From Putridiphycobacter roseus (GTDB taxonomy: Bacteria > Bacteroidota > Bacteroidia > Flavobacteriales_D > Crocinitomicaceae), in the NCBI RefSeq assembly GCF_003234935.1, contig NZ_QKSB01000004.1, positions 62,001 through 126,000 on the forward strand: DNA of 64,000 nucleotides, read 5' to 3'. Numbering within the stretch: position 1 is the stretch's first letter; every line of letters starts with the position of its first letter. Under the pieces are notes generated by a model, which searched no databases, was not told the DNA's origin, and was given only the letters and a program-made list of their open reading frames with translations. Made by a program: the position numbers and the translations under genes. Shown piece by piece: positions 14,860 through 22,897 of the stretch.

Positions 14860-15763
14860 TTAACGTTTCTCCATTTGGGGTGTACATGGTAATACCCTTT
14901 TCGTTATAAAGCTTGACCATGGTATCAAAAAATCCTTTTGCGTCCACCAGTAAAGTGTTCGCTTGACCAATTTTCACTTGTTTTAAAACGCCTGCAGCAA
15001 CAAAATGAGGTATTAATTGATCGCATTTACGTAATTTAGAGTATTTAGGATCGTGCACTTTTGTTTTTACTAAATGTGCATTACCCAATTCATCAAACAC
15101 CTGTATTTCCATTATTTCTGGATAATAAACAGGGTACTTAAAGTCGGGAATCGCATCTTCTAATGTATGCAAACTGGTGCCCGCATTGTCTAATGTTACG
15201 CCAACATATAAAATTTTCCCACCCATTTCGCCAACTTTATAAAATGGACTATTTTTATTGTACGGGGTAAGTTGATTAAAGTGATCTTTGATAAAATAAT
15301 CTCCCAATGGACCAATCGCCGAAACTGGTTCAGTTGGATGTAAACTTCTTTTTGAATCAGGAAGAGCTCTAAAGTATTCTGTAATTTTTCCAGTTTTAGA
15401 AGGACTATTCAGGACATCAAAAAAAGGCGTGTTTCGAATGTAATTTAATTGGTAATCTGCATTTGGTGAGGTGGGCATTAATAAGTTTCCATTTGGCCCA
15501 ATTGCAGACAACAAAGCATCAATAAAAGTTTTTGGACCTTCTGATAGATGACCAATTCTACTTAAAGAAGAATGTACTAATAAAGTATCTCCAGCTCTTA
15601 TCCCCATGCGTTTTAAGTCATTTAAAATAGTTTGAGCAGTCAAACTTTGACCTGTTTCTGCTAACTTTTGGAGTGTTTTATTTCGCTTGTTTTTTTTTCG
15701 CTTTCTATTCCAACTTAATAAATATGCTGGTGTAATAGCGCGTAAGGTATCTTTCCAACTCAT
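14852..15763 (-). CDS. AAC(3)-like (aminoglycoside N3-acetyltransferase family) protein
   Basis: 303 residues of the antibiotic-NAT fold: GDTLLVHSSLSRIGHL, GNLLMPTS, the HPTEPVSAIGPLG segment with the family His, GGKILYVGV and the TSLHTLED motif. True aminoglycoside AAC(3) enzymes are about 260-290 residues; related proteins in envelope gene clusters acetylate amino sugars or are uncharacterised, so resistance should not be assumed. The N-terminus carries about 40 extra, very basic residues (NRKRKKNKRNK). It overlaps the TonB-like gene by 4 nt (ATGA) and the PLP-enzyme gene by 8 nt, so translation is likely coupled. Confidence 0.82.
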   Translation of the reverse strand: MSWKDTLRAITPAYLLSWNRKRKKNKRNKTLQKLAETGQSLTAQTILNDLKRMGIRAGDTLLVHSSLSRIGHLSEGPKTFIDALLSAIGPNGNLLMPTSPNADYQLNYIRNTPFFDVLNSPSKTGKITEYFRALPDSKRSLHPTEPVSAIGPLGDYFIKDHFNQLTPYNKNSPFYKVGEMGGKILYVGVTLDNAGTSLHTLEDAIPDFKYPVYYPEIMEIQVFDELGNAHLVKTKVHDPKYSKLRKCDQLIPHFVAAGVLKQVKIGQANTLLVDAKGFFDTMVKLYNEKGITMYTPNGETLNV

Positions 15764-16521
15764 TGTCCAATAAACTTATAGATTATTGTTCCTGTCTGAA
15801 CCCCTCCTTTTTTAAAATCAAAGCGGGCTTTTGCGGCATATTGAACTGCCCGATTAATCAAACACTCTGTGGCATTATAGGACCCTAAGGCCCGATATTT
15901 TGCATCTTTTACCGCACCACTTTCGTCTACCTTAATTTCAACTACCACAGTACCTGTATTTTCACAAGTATATCCTGGGTTTGGCAGACTATGTGCTTTT
16001 CTGCCTTCTAAATTAAATGAAATCATTACTTTTCCAGCATAAGATTTTGACCCACTTTTACCGCCCGTTCTATCTTGAACCTTAATTTGATCCGATTTAG
16101 TTTTTATTTGTACATGTGATTCGGCTTGTATTTGATTGGCTGGATTATTTGCTGCTGCTTCTTCAAAATATGCAGCTTCCAATGCCTTAGCACTTTCGTA
16201 TGCATCCTCGCTTAAATCTTCACTATTGGTGCTATAATCTTCATAAGACTTCTCTCTACTATCATTTGCATCACTGGCAATATTAGCTACCTTTTCATTC
16301 TCTTGCGGAACCACCTCCTCATTTTGCTCTAAAATCTCTTGCATGGCAGGATCGAACTCAATGTCATCTAAAGGAATTTCAATTCTTATTTCTTGCGGTG
16401 GCATTCTCGAAACATTTTGGACCTGAGAAAAACTAGAAACGACAAAAATTAATATATGAAACAGCACAGTACCCAAAATGGCCACCCGATACTTTTCTAT
16501 ATTGATTAAAAATTGTTCCAT
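15760..16521 (-). CDS. TonB-like energy-transducer family protein
   Basis: 253 residues: one N-terminal transmembrane helix (VAILGTVLFHILIFVVSSF, about 13-31), a long acidic, Glu/Asn-rich periplasmic linker (about 45-150) in place of the usual Pro-rich one, and a C-terminal domain of TonB type (NTGTVVVEIKVDESGAVKDA ... ECLINRAVQYAAKARF). Classical TonB couples the proton-motive force to outer-membrane receptors; here no exbBD is adjacent, so a TonB-fold protein with a local role is as likely. It shares one nucleotide (TAATG) with the upstream WG gene and overlaps the next gene by 4 nt. Confidence 0.8.
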   Translation of the reverse strand: MEQFLINIEKYRVAILGTVLFHILIFVVSSFSQVQNVSRMPPQEIRIEIPLDDIEFDPAMQEILEQNEEVVPQENEKVANIASDANDSREKSYEDYSTNSEDLSEDAYESAKALEAAYFEEAAANNPANQIQAESHVQIKTKSDQIKVQDRTGGKSGSKSYAGKVMISFNLEGRKAHSLPNPGYTCENTGTVVVEIKVDESGAVKDAKYRALGSYNATECLINRAVQYAAKARFDFKKGGVQTGTIIYKFIGQ

Positions 16522-18641
16522 TAGTCGTTTTCTTTTCGAAGATAAGCTTTTGTCTCCAAATTGTAATAATAGGTATTATTACTGTTACTTATTAATACCC
16601 AATTGTCTTCAAAAAGTTCAATTTCTTGTACTTTAAAATCTAACAAGGTATCGCCTTGTAAACTAAGTAATCCCGTTTTTCCTTTCCCTTCAGCTAAAAT
16701 GATATTTTCATTTAAAAAAGTCAAACTTTCATAATAAGCCGGAATTAAAAACTGTCCCTTAGTATCTATCATACCCCAAAGTGGACTTAAAGATACAATT
16801 CCTAATCCATTTTTAAAGGACTGTGCATTATCAAACTGCGGCTTTATGACTTCTTTTGGTGGATTTACAGATAAATACCCCCACTTTCCGTCTAATTCAA
16901 AAGCAACTATATCACTGAATGTTCCCAAATTATCTTTTTGTTTTTTAAATATTTGCTTCCCATTAATTTCAATAAAATTATAGCCATTTTCATTTAAATA
17001 TAATATTGGATCACCCGTGTATTGCGCCATTACTTTATATTCTCGGTATACCGGAATGGATTTTTTTAAGAGTAATTGACCTAATATATTACTATAATTA
17101 AAGGAATCATTTTTTGTGACAATAAAAAAGCCTTGACTCAAGGGGCCAATATAAGTATATTCGAAGGGAAGAATGGTATCTTTAAAATTACTAATCACAC
17201 CCCAATTCTCCTCATTTTCTAAGGCAAAAACACTATCCTTAATGCTGCTAATTGAATAATAAATTGCTGGTATTAAAAAATTATTCTCTTGGTCAATAAC
17301 CCCTAATTTATCACCTAATTCCACTTTTGCGTACCCCGCGTGAAAATTAAATGCGTCCGCATAAGTTGGTGCAATCACAGTCTCTCCTTTGCGATTAAAA
17401 TATCCGTAATGTTCATTTTTCTCAAAAGGGACAAGCCCTTCGGTCATAGTACCCAGATAGGACAATTCTGGAGAAACAATATATTTGCCTTGTCGATTAA
17501 TCAATCCGTATTGCTCGTCGATTTCAACAACTGCCGTTCCTTCATTAAAACCTAGTCCTTCTTCATATTGAAAATCAATTTTTACTTTACCTGATTTTTC
17601 AATATACCCCACTTTTCCATCTTGTGTAACTGCAGCCAACCCCTCTTGGAATAATTCAACAAAATCATACTTACAAGGGATACTGAAATTGCCCTCCATA
17701 GTCGTAAATCCCCACTTTCCTTTATGTTGAATAGGGTAAAACCTTATGCTTGCGTAGCGTAATTCTTCTTCAATAATTTCTCGCATTGGATTATTCGGGT
17801 ACTTACTCAAAAAAGCAGCTAAAGCATTACTGGTATTTTTATCTGAATTTTCAGCGAGATAAGTATCATATAAATTTATCCAGGCTTTTGCCACATTGCT
17901 ATTATTTGGATATTGTTCAATAAAATTCTCAAAGGCGCGAATGCTATTGTCTTTCGTCGTAAGGTCAAAAATCCTGTTTTCAGCATCTACTCGAAAAGGA
18001 CTATTTGGATAGTCTTCAATAAACTTTGCATAAGTATTTACATCCTCTCTTTTAGTTTGTTCAATATATAATTGTTGTTCGTATTTATCTTTAGCATCTG
18101 GTGCAAATAAAGAATGGGGATATTTTTTTAAAAAGGACAAAAAACTAGCAGCAGTATGCGTTGCATAAACTGTTTCATAAAACAGACTATCGCGATAAAA
18201 AGAAGCCATTTTAACAAGATCACTCCATGGATTTTTATCCATAAAATCTTGAAAACCAAATTCTGAATTGACTAAGACAGCACGCTCAAACATATCTTCA
18301 GCAACCTGATCTCTCAATTTAAATATCGCAACACTGTCAACCCCATATTTAGCGTATTTAATTTGCGTCTTGTCACTTATATCTTTAAAATGTTTGCTTG
18401 CATAATTAGCATATTTATAAGCGGAATCTAATTGATAAAAGGGATTGTCTTTTCGCTGATAAATTACGCCTAAACCATAGGAAGCTGCAACAGGATGCCG
18501 TTTCATAGATTTTTCAAAATACTTTTTTGCTTTAAAATAATTATAAATCTCAAGCGCTTTAAAACCGCTACCTATTCCACCTGCTTCTGCGCTATTGCCC
18601 AAGCAAATAAAAAATAATACTATGAAAACTTTTTTTACCAT
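16521..18641 (-). CDS. Exported TPR and WG-repeat protein
   Basis: 706 residues with a signal peptide (MVKKVFIVLFFICLGNSAEA). Residues about 25-290 are TPR-like helical repeats, including the YNYFKAKKYFEKSM start and several units holding PNSPF or PNNPM. From about residue 305 there are some nine WG repeats (KWGFTTMEGNF, KVGYIEKSGK, QYGLINRQGK, HYGYFNRKGE, KLGVIDQENN, NWGVISNF, KWGYLSVN, LWGMIDTKGQ, KTGLLSLQGD). WG repeats are beta-rich units of unknown binding role. It heads the operon with the TonB-like, AAC(3)-like and PLP genes. Confidence 0.88.
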   Translation of the reverse strand: MVKKVFIVLFFICLGNSAEAGGIGSGFKALEIYNYFKAKKYFEKSMKRHPVAASYGLGVIYQRKDNPFYQLDSAYKYANYASKHFKDISDKTQIKYAKYGVDSVAIFKLRDQVAEDMFERAVLVNSEFGFQDFMDKNPWSDLVKMASFYRDSLFYETVYATHTAASFLSFLKKYPHSLFAPDAKDKYEQQLYIEQTKREDVNTYAKFIEDYPNSPFRVDAENRIFDLTTKDNSIRAFENFIEQYPNNSNVAKAWINLYDTYLAENSDKNTSNALAAFLSKYPNNPMREIIEEELRYASIRFYPIQHKGKWGFTTMEGNFSIPCKYDFVELFQEGLAAVTQDGKVGYIEKSGKVKIDFQYEEGLGFNEGTAVVEIDEQYGLINRQGKYIVSPELSYLGTMTEGLVPFEKNEHYGYFNRKGETVIAPTYADAFNFHAGYAKVELGDKLGVIDQENNFLIPAIYYSISSIKDSVFALENEENWGVISNFKDTILPFEYTYIGPLSQGFFIVTKNDSFNYSNILGQLLLKKSIPVYREYKVMAQYTGDPILYLNENGYNFIEINGKQIFKKQKDNLGTFSDIVAFELDGKWGYLSVNPPKEVIKPQFDNAQSFKNGLGIVSLSPLWGMIDTKGQFLIPAYYESLTFLNENIILAEGKGKTGLLSLQGDTLLDFKVQEIELFEDNWVLISNSNNTYYYNLETKAYLRKEND

Positions 18642-18652
18642 TTTGTCGTTTA

Positions 18653-18660
18653 CAAAATTA
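18653..18660 (-). promoter_or_regulatory. -7 promoter box for the WG/TonB/AAC(3)/PLP operon
   Basis: TAATTTTG on the minus strand, 11 nt before the ATG at 18641. No clear -33 TTG. Confidence 0.5.
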
Positions 18661-18755
18661 GTATTGTTTCTTTAATCCATTTCACATTATTCAATTAATT
18701 CACCAAACATTTAGAATTAATTAAGGCTTTTTTACTTTGATTTGGTTTATACTTT

Positions 18756-18763
18756 TAAATTTG
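18756..18763 (+). promoter_or_regulatory. -7 promoter box for the acyltransferase-rarA operon
   Basis: TAAATTTG, 19 nt before the ATG at 18783. A TTTG at 18736-18739 is nearer (16 nt) than usual. Confidence 0.5.
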
Positions 18764-18782
18764 CATTTTCCCGAAAATTCAC

Positions 18783-19655
18783 ATGGTAAAAGTTGGTGAT
18801 AGATTAGTTTTTTATTTGGTGATAAAACCATTGTCTTATCTACCATTGCGTGTGCTATTTTTTTTTTCTAATATCACTTATTTTTTAGCTTATAGCATAG
18901 TAAAATATCGCCGTAATGTAGTACGGGAAAATCTTATAAATTCTTTTCCAGAAAAAAACCTGTTGGAAATTAAAAAAATTGAAAAAGACTTTTATCGCCA
19001 TTTTACAGACTTTATTTTTGAAAGTATTAAGTCAATAAGTATCACCGAGAGGGAAGTTTTAAAACGCACCCAAATAAAAAACCCTGAATTATTAGATAGG
19101 TATTATCAAGAAGGAAAAAACGTATTGGTGCTTTGCGGACATTATAACAATTGGGAGTTTTATGCTTTGAGTTTACCAAAAAAAATAAAACACACCGCCT
19201 ACTCTCTTTACCAACCTTTGAAAAATAAATTTTTAGATCGCGTTATTTTAAATTCTAGAAAAAGGAATGGCATGAAGTTGATTGCTTCAAAAAAAGTAGT
19301 TTCTTTTTTTCAAGAAGAAAATAATAAACCTAAATTAATTGTTGTGGTCAACGACCAGTCTCCTACCAACCCCAATAAAGCATATTGGAATACTTTTTTA
19401 AATCAAACCACAGGTTGGAATATTGGCCCAGAAAAATTGGCGAAAAAGTATGACTACACGGTATTATTTGGTCATTCCGTCGCTTTAAGTCGGGGAATTT
19501 ATCAAGTTGAATTTAAATTAATTTCCGAACACGCTCAATCGACCGACAATGATTATATTACCGACAAATACGCTTCTTTACTTGAAGAAATCATAAGAAT
19601 ACACCCTGAATCATGGTTATGGTCGCACAAAAGGTGGAAGCATAAAAAGGAATAA
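18783..19655 (+). CDS. Lipid A biosynthesis (LpxL/HtrB-like) lysophospholipid acyltransferase
   Basis: 290-residue inner-membrane acyltransferase of the HtrB/LpxL/MsbB family. The N-terminal helix (LRVLFFFSNITYFLAYSIV) anchors it; the catalytic HX4E motif is HYNNWE with His120 and Glu125. The following DQSPTN segment and the C-terminal WLWSHKRWKHK are also typical. It probably adds a late acyl chain to lipid A, or acylates another envelope lipid. Only 1 nt separates it from rarA. Confidence 0.9.
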   Translation: MVKVGDRLVFYLVIKPLSYLPLRVLFFFSNITYFLAYSIVKYRRNVVRENLINSFPEKNLLEIKKIEKDFYRHFTDFIFESIKSISITEREVLKRTQIKNPELLDRYYQEGKNVLVLCGHYNNWEFYALSLPKKIKHTAYSLYQPLKNKFLDRVILNSRKRNGMKLIASKKVVSFFQEENNKPKLIVVVNDQSPTNPNKAYWNTFLNQTTGWNIGPEKLAKKYDYTVLFGHSVALSRGIYQVEFKLISEHAQSTDNDYITDKYASLLEEIIRIHPESWLWSHKRWKHKKE

Positions 19656-19656
19656 A

Positions 19657-20934
19657 ATGAATTTCACTCCCTTGGCAGAAAGAATGCGTCCGCAGTCTTT
19701 AGAAAATTATATTGGTCAATCTCATATTTTAGGTCCAGACTCTGGTTTAAAAAAAGCCATTATTTCTGGTCAAATTCCTTCTATGATTCTATGGGGACCA
19801 CCAGGAATTGGCAAAACTACTTTGGCCCAAATTATAGCCAATACAGTAAAACGTCCTTTTTACAACCTTTCGGCTATAAATTCTGGCGTAAAGGAAATTA
19901 GAGAGATTATTCAGCAAGTAAAAAGTCAGGGGTTATTCGGCCAACAAAATGCCATTTTATTTATTGATGAGATTCACCGCTTTTCAAAATCACAACAAGA
20001 CTCTTTATTGGGCGCTGTAGAACAAGGATTACTGACATTAATTGGCGCTACGACAGAAAACCCATCCTTCGAAGTTATCTCCGCATTACTATCCCGTGCA
20101 CAAGTCTACACCTTACAACCCCATACCAAGGAAGAGTTAGAATCATTACTTGAAAATGCCATACAAAATGACGTGGTATTAAAGCAAAAAAATATTCAAT
20201 TAAAAGAAACTAACGCACTATTAAGAATCTCCGGTGGTGATGCGCGTAAGTTATTAAATGGACTAGAATTAGTAATATCACAAATCAATACCGAAGAAGT
20301 TTTGGTTACAGATGAAATTGTGCAATCCATTATTCAAAATAACCTGCCTAAATACGATAAAAACGGAGAACAACATTACGACATCATTTCTGCTTTTATT
20401 AAATCCATACGTGGTTCTGACCCTAATGCTGCGGTGTATTGGTTAGCGCGGATGATTGAAGCTGGCGAAGATCCTAAATTTATAGCGCGTCGACTTTTGA
20501 TATTGGCAGCGGAAGACATTGGATTAGCAAACCCTAATGCACTTGTTATGGCGAATAATTGCTTTCAAGCAGTTGGAATAATCGGTTACCCAGAGTGCAG
20601 AATCATCCTCTCGCAATGCGTATTATACTTGGCAAGTTCACCGAAAGGAAACGCGGCCTACATGGCCATTAATTTAGCGCAAGATTTGGTAAAGAAAACA
20701 GGAGACCTTTCTGTACCCATCCCATTAAGAAACGCGCCTACAAAACTGATGAAAGATTTAGGATATGGCAATGAATACAAATATTCACATGACCATCCTG
20801 GAAATTTTGCAGCACAAGAATTTATGCCAAAAGAAATATCTGGACATAACTTTTATAAACCAGGCAGCAACAAAAGAGAACAGGAATTAGCCCAAACTAT
20901 TCAAAACTTATGGCAAGGAAAATACGGTAAATAA
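19657..20934 (+). CDS. rarA: Replication-associated recombination protein A (AAA+ ATPase)
   Basis: 425 residues, full length. Walker A GPPGIGKT at 47-54, Walker B FIDEIHR at 101-107, sensor 1 region GATTENPSFE and the C-terminal MgsA part (GSDPNAAVYWLARMIEAGED, RRLLILAAEDIGLANP). RarA (also MgsA) is a tetrameric clamp-loader-like ATPase acting at stalled replication forks. It is co-transcribed with the acyltransferase and its stop codon is directly adjacent to that of the convergent nucleoside phosphorylase gene, with no terminator between. Confidence 0.97.
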   Translation: MNFTPLAERMRPQSLENYIGQSHILGPDSGLKKAIISGQIPSMILWGPPGIGKTTLAQIIANTVKRPFYNLSAINSGVKEIREIIQQVKSQGLFGQQNAILFIDEIHRFSKSQQDSLLGAVEQGLLTLIGATTENPSFEVISALLSRAQVYTLQPHTKEELESLLENAIQNDVVLKQKNIQLKETNALLRISGGDARKLLNGLELVISQINTEEVLVTDEIVQSIIQNNLPKYDKNGEQHYDIISAFIKSIRGSDPNAAVYWLARMIEAGEDPKFIARRLLILAAEDIGLANPNALVMANNCFQAVGIIGYPECRIILSQCVLYLASSPKGNAAYMAINLAQDLVKKTGDLSVPIPLRNAPTKLMKDLGYGNEYKYSHDHPGNFAAQEFMPKEISGHNFYKPGSNKREQELAQTIQNLWQGKYGK

Positions 20935-21810
20935 TTACAGCTTAAGTGTCTTGTCCAGTACATTTTTAATCAATTGACACATGGTTGCTTCAAAATCGGA
21001 AACGAAGGAATGGTTGTACCTATTTGCTATTGCTAAACAAATGGTTACCGCTTGATGCCCCAAAGCTTCGGCAAGGGATAAAAGACCTGATGTTTCCATC
21101 TCTAAATTCAAAACCTGTTCCCCGTCCCATTCAAAGGTTCTTATTTTAGTTTTAAAATTTTCATCTTTTAGTGGAATTCTAATACTTCTCCCTTGTGGTC
21201 CGTAAAATCCATTTGCTGTAATGGTAATACCCTCCTTTCCTAAATCGGATAATAAATTTACTAGGCCCTGGTCTGCCATTGCCATGTAAGGTATTACACT
21301 TGGTTTTTCCCAAGCCATATGCGCGTTAAATGCTTTTAACCCATCTTGAATTTTATCCCCAAATGGTATGTCATAAAAATTTGCTACTCCATCCATACCT
21401 ATGGCGTATTTTGAAATGATGGCTGACCCTACTTCTATCTCTGCCTGTAAAGCTCCACAAGTTCCAATTCTAATTAAATTTAATTGGGTTAAACCACTTT
21501 TGACCTTACGGGTAGCCAAATCTATATTTACAGCAGCATCAATTTCTGTCAATACAATATCCATATTATCGCATCCAATACCATGTGAAATCACGGAAAT
21601 ACTTTTGCCTTGATAAACACCAGTAATGGTTGCAAATTCTCTGTGTTGGGTTTCAAAAGTAATGGCATCAAAAAAAGAAGCTACTAATTTCACTCTAGTT
21701 TGGTCGCCTACTAAAATAATGGTATTTGCTATATCTTCATTCCCAATATTAAGATGGTATAGTTTGCCAGCATCATTTAAGGTTAATTCAGAGGAAAGTA
21801 ATTCGGACAT
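20935..21810 (-). CDS. Nucleoside phosphorylase (uridine phosphorylase-like)
   Basis: 291 residues of the PNP/UDP family. Visible motifs: ILVGDQTRVKLVASFFD near the phosphate site, ISHGIGCDNMDIVLTEIDA, LIRIGTCGALQAEIEVG and the nucleoside-ribose motif LEMETSGLLSLAEALGH. It cleaves a nucleoside with phosphate to base and ribose 1-phosphate, for salvage; uridine is the best guess. It lies 2 nt downstream of the TM1410-type lipoprotein gene, on the same strand. Confidence 0.88.
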   Translation of the reverse strand: MSELLSSELTLNDAGKLYHLNIGNEDIANTIILVGDQTRVKLVASFFDAITFETQHREFATITGVYQGKSISVISHGIGCDNMDIVLTEIDAAVNIDLATRKVKSGLTQLNLIRIGTCGALQAEIEVGSAIISKYAIGMDGVANFYDIPFGDKIQDGLKAFNAHMAWEKPSVIPYMAMADQGLVNLLSDLGKEGITITANGFYGPQGRSIRIPLKDENFKTKIRTFEWDGEQVLNLEMETSGLLSLAEALGHQAVTICLAIANRYNHSFVSDFEATMCQLIKNVLDKTLKL

Positions 21811-21812
21811 AA

Positions 21813-22814
21813 TTATTCAGTTTTTGATTCAAAAAATTCATAAGCATCAATGATATCTAAATAAGTACCGTCGAAACCTGCAGACAATACTTTATCTAAA
21901 TACCCATTTTCGTCGCCAAAAATAATGTTTTGCCAAGCCTTTTCCCAATAGAACACTTTATAATTGCCTTTCCATTGTTTATTTTCTTCGTACAACCAAG
22001 TAGGTGCGTTTTTTTTCTTTTGCCATTCCTCATGCCAATAAAAACGATAATCCTCTGCCTCTCCAATACTCATATAAGCAATCACCAAACGCTTGGCTCC
22101 ATTTGGTTTTGTTTGTAACCTCACCACCTCCTCTTTCGTCAAAAGCACTTCTTCATTAAAAAACAAATCAAGGATAAACGCATCATAATTTGTGGCATCC
22201 AAAGCATCTACAAAACTCTTTTTACTTTCAAAACCACTTGGGTTGATTAAATACAAAAAGTTTTTAGCCATACTTAAATCTGCAATAGCGCCATTGTTTT
22301 CATGGTTAATATCCTGTGTAGGAATATTATTTAATTCTCTTTCAGTAGCCGCGAATGAAACATATCCTTTTGCCGAATTCTTTGCGTATGCATCCACCAT
22401 ATTAGCCTCAGTAGAGCAGTAATCTGTGCTCAAAATGGTCACCCCGTTCGCTACTGCCAAGTCTAAATATGTGATTTTTTCATTCGTACTTTCTAGTGGC
22501 GAAAGTTTATCGTCTTTTTCGTACCCGTAGAATAAATCTTCTTGGCCTTGTCCATCAATGGCATTTATATAAGCTGCCGCTATCCCCAATGAAACAGATT
22601 CCTCTATCGCTAATAAAGGAATACCGTTTTGAGGTATCACCATAAAGCCTGGTGTTTTATCCTTGGCATAATTGGATAAATTAATGACAAAACTGCGCAT
22701 TTCATCTGCATAATTTAAACTAGGCACTTCCTTTTTATTACACGCAAAACAAAAAAAAAGTAAGCCAAACAGTAAACCATTTATGCCACTTATCTTCACA
22801 AAGAAATTATCCAT
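21813..22814 (-). CDS. TM1410 / GH114-type (endo alpha-1,4-polygalactosaminidase-like) lipoprotein
   Basis: 334 residues from the ATG at 22814; an in-frame TTG at 22829 is less likely. A lipoprotein signal ends FCFAC (Cys25). The body is a predicted TIM barrel with the family's segments: FMVIPQNG, ITYLDLAVANGVTILSTDYC, the AYMSIGEAEDYR motif (with the Glu-Asp pair) and the C-terminal GFDGTYLDIIDAYE. Relatives are annotated as cysteinyl-tRNA-synthetase-like or polygalactosaminidases; the true substrate is uncertain. Possible glycan hydrolase on the cell surface or in the periplasm, co-transcribed with the nucleoside phosphorylase. Confidence 0.8.
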   Translation of the reverse strand: MDNFFVKISGINGLLFGLLFFCFACNKKEVPSLNYADEMRSFVINLSNYAKDKTPGFMVIPQNGIPLLAIEESVSLGIAAAYINAIDGQGQEDLFYGYEKDDKLSPLESTNEKITYLDLAVANGVTILSTDYCSTEANMVDAYAKNSAKGYVSFAATERELNNIPTQDINHENNGAIADLSMAKNFLYLINPSGFESKKSFVDALDATNYDAFILDLFFNEEVLLTKEEVVRLQTKPNGAKRLVIAYMSIGEAEDYRFYWHEEWQKKKNAPTWLYEENKQWKGNYKVFYWEKAWQNIIFGDENGYLDKVLSAGFDGTYLDIIDAYEFFESKTE

Positions 22815-22869
22815 ATTTAAAATTAACAATAAAATACTGATATATGTCTGAATAAATATGGGTTTTTCT

Positions 22870-22877
22870 TAACTTTA
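22870..22877 (+). promoter_or_regulatory. Weaker -7 box for pheT
   Basis: TAACTTTA, one mismatch from TAnnTTTG, 20 nt before the ATG at 22898. Confidence 0.35.
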
Positions 22878-22897
22878 TCGCCTTATTATTTTAGAAT

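Noticed and set aside
14852..15763. Antibiotic resistance gene
   Set aside because: The AAC(3) fold is clear, but the operon context, the basic N-terminal extension and the lack of mobile elements do not support acquired resistance.
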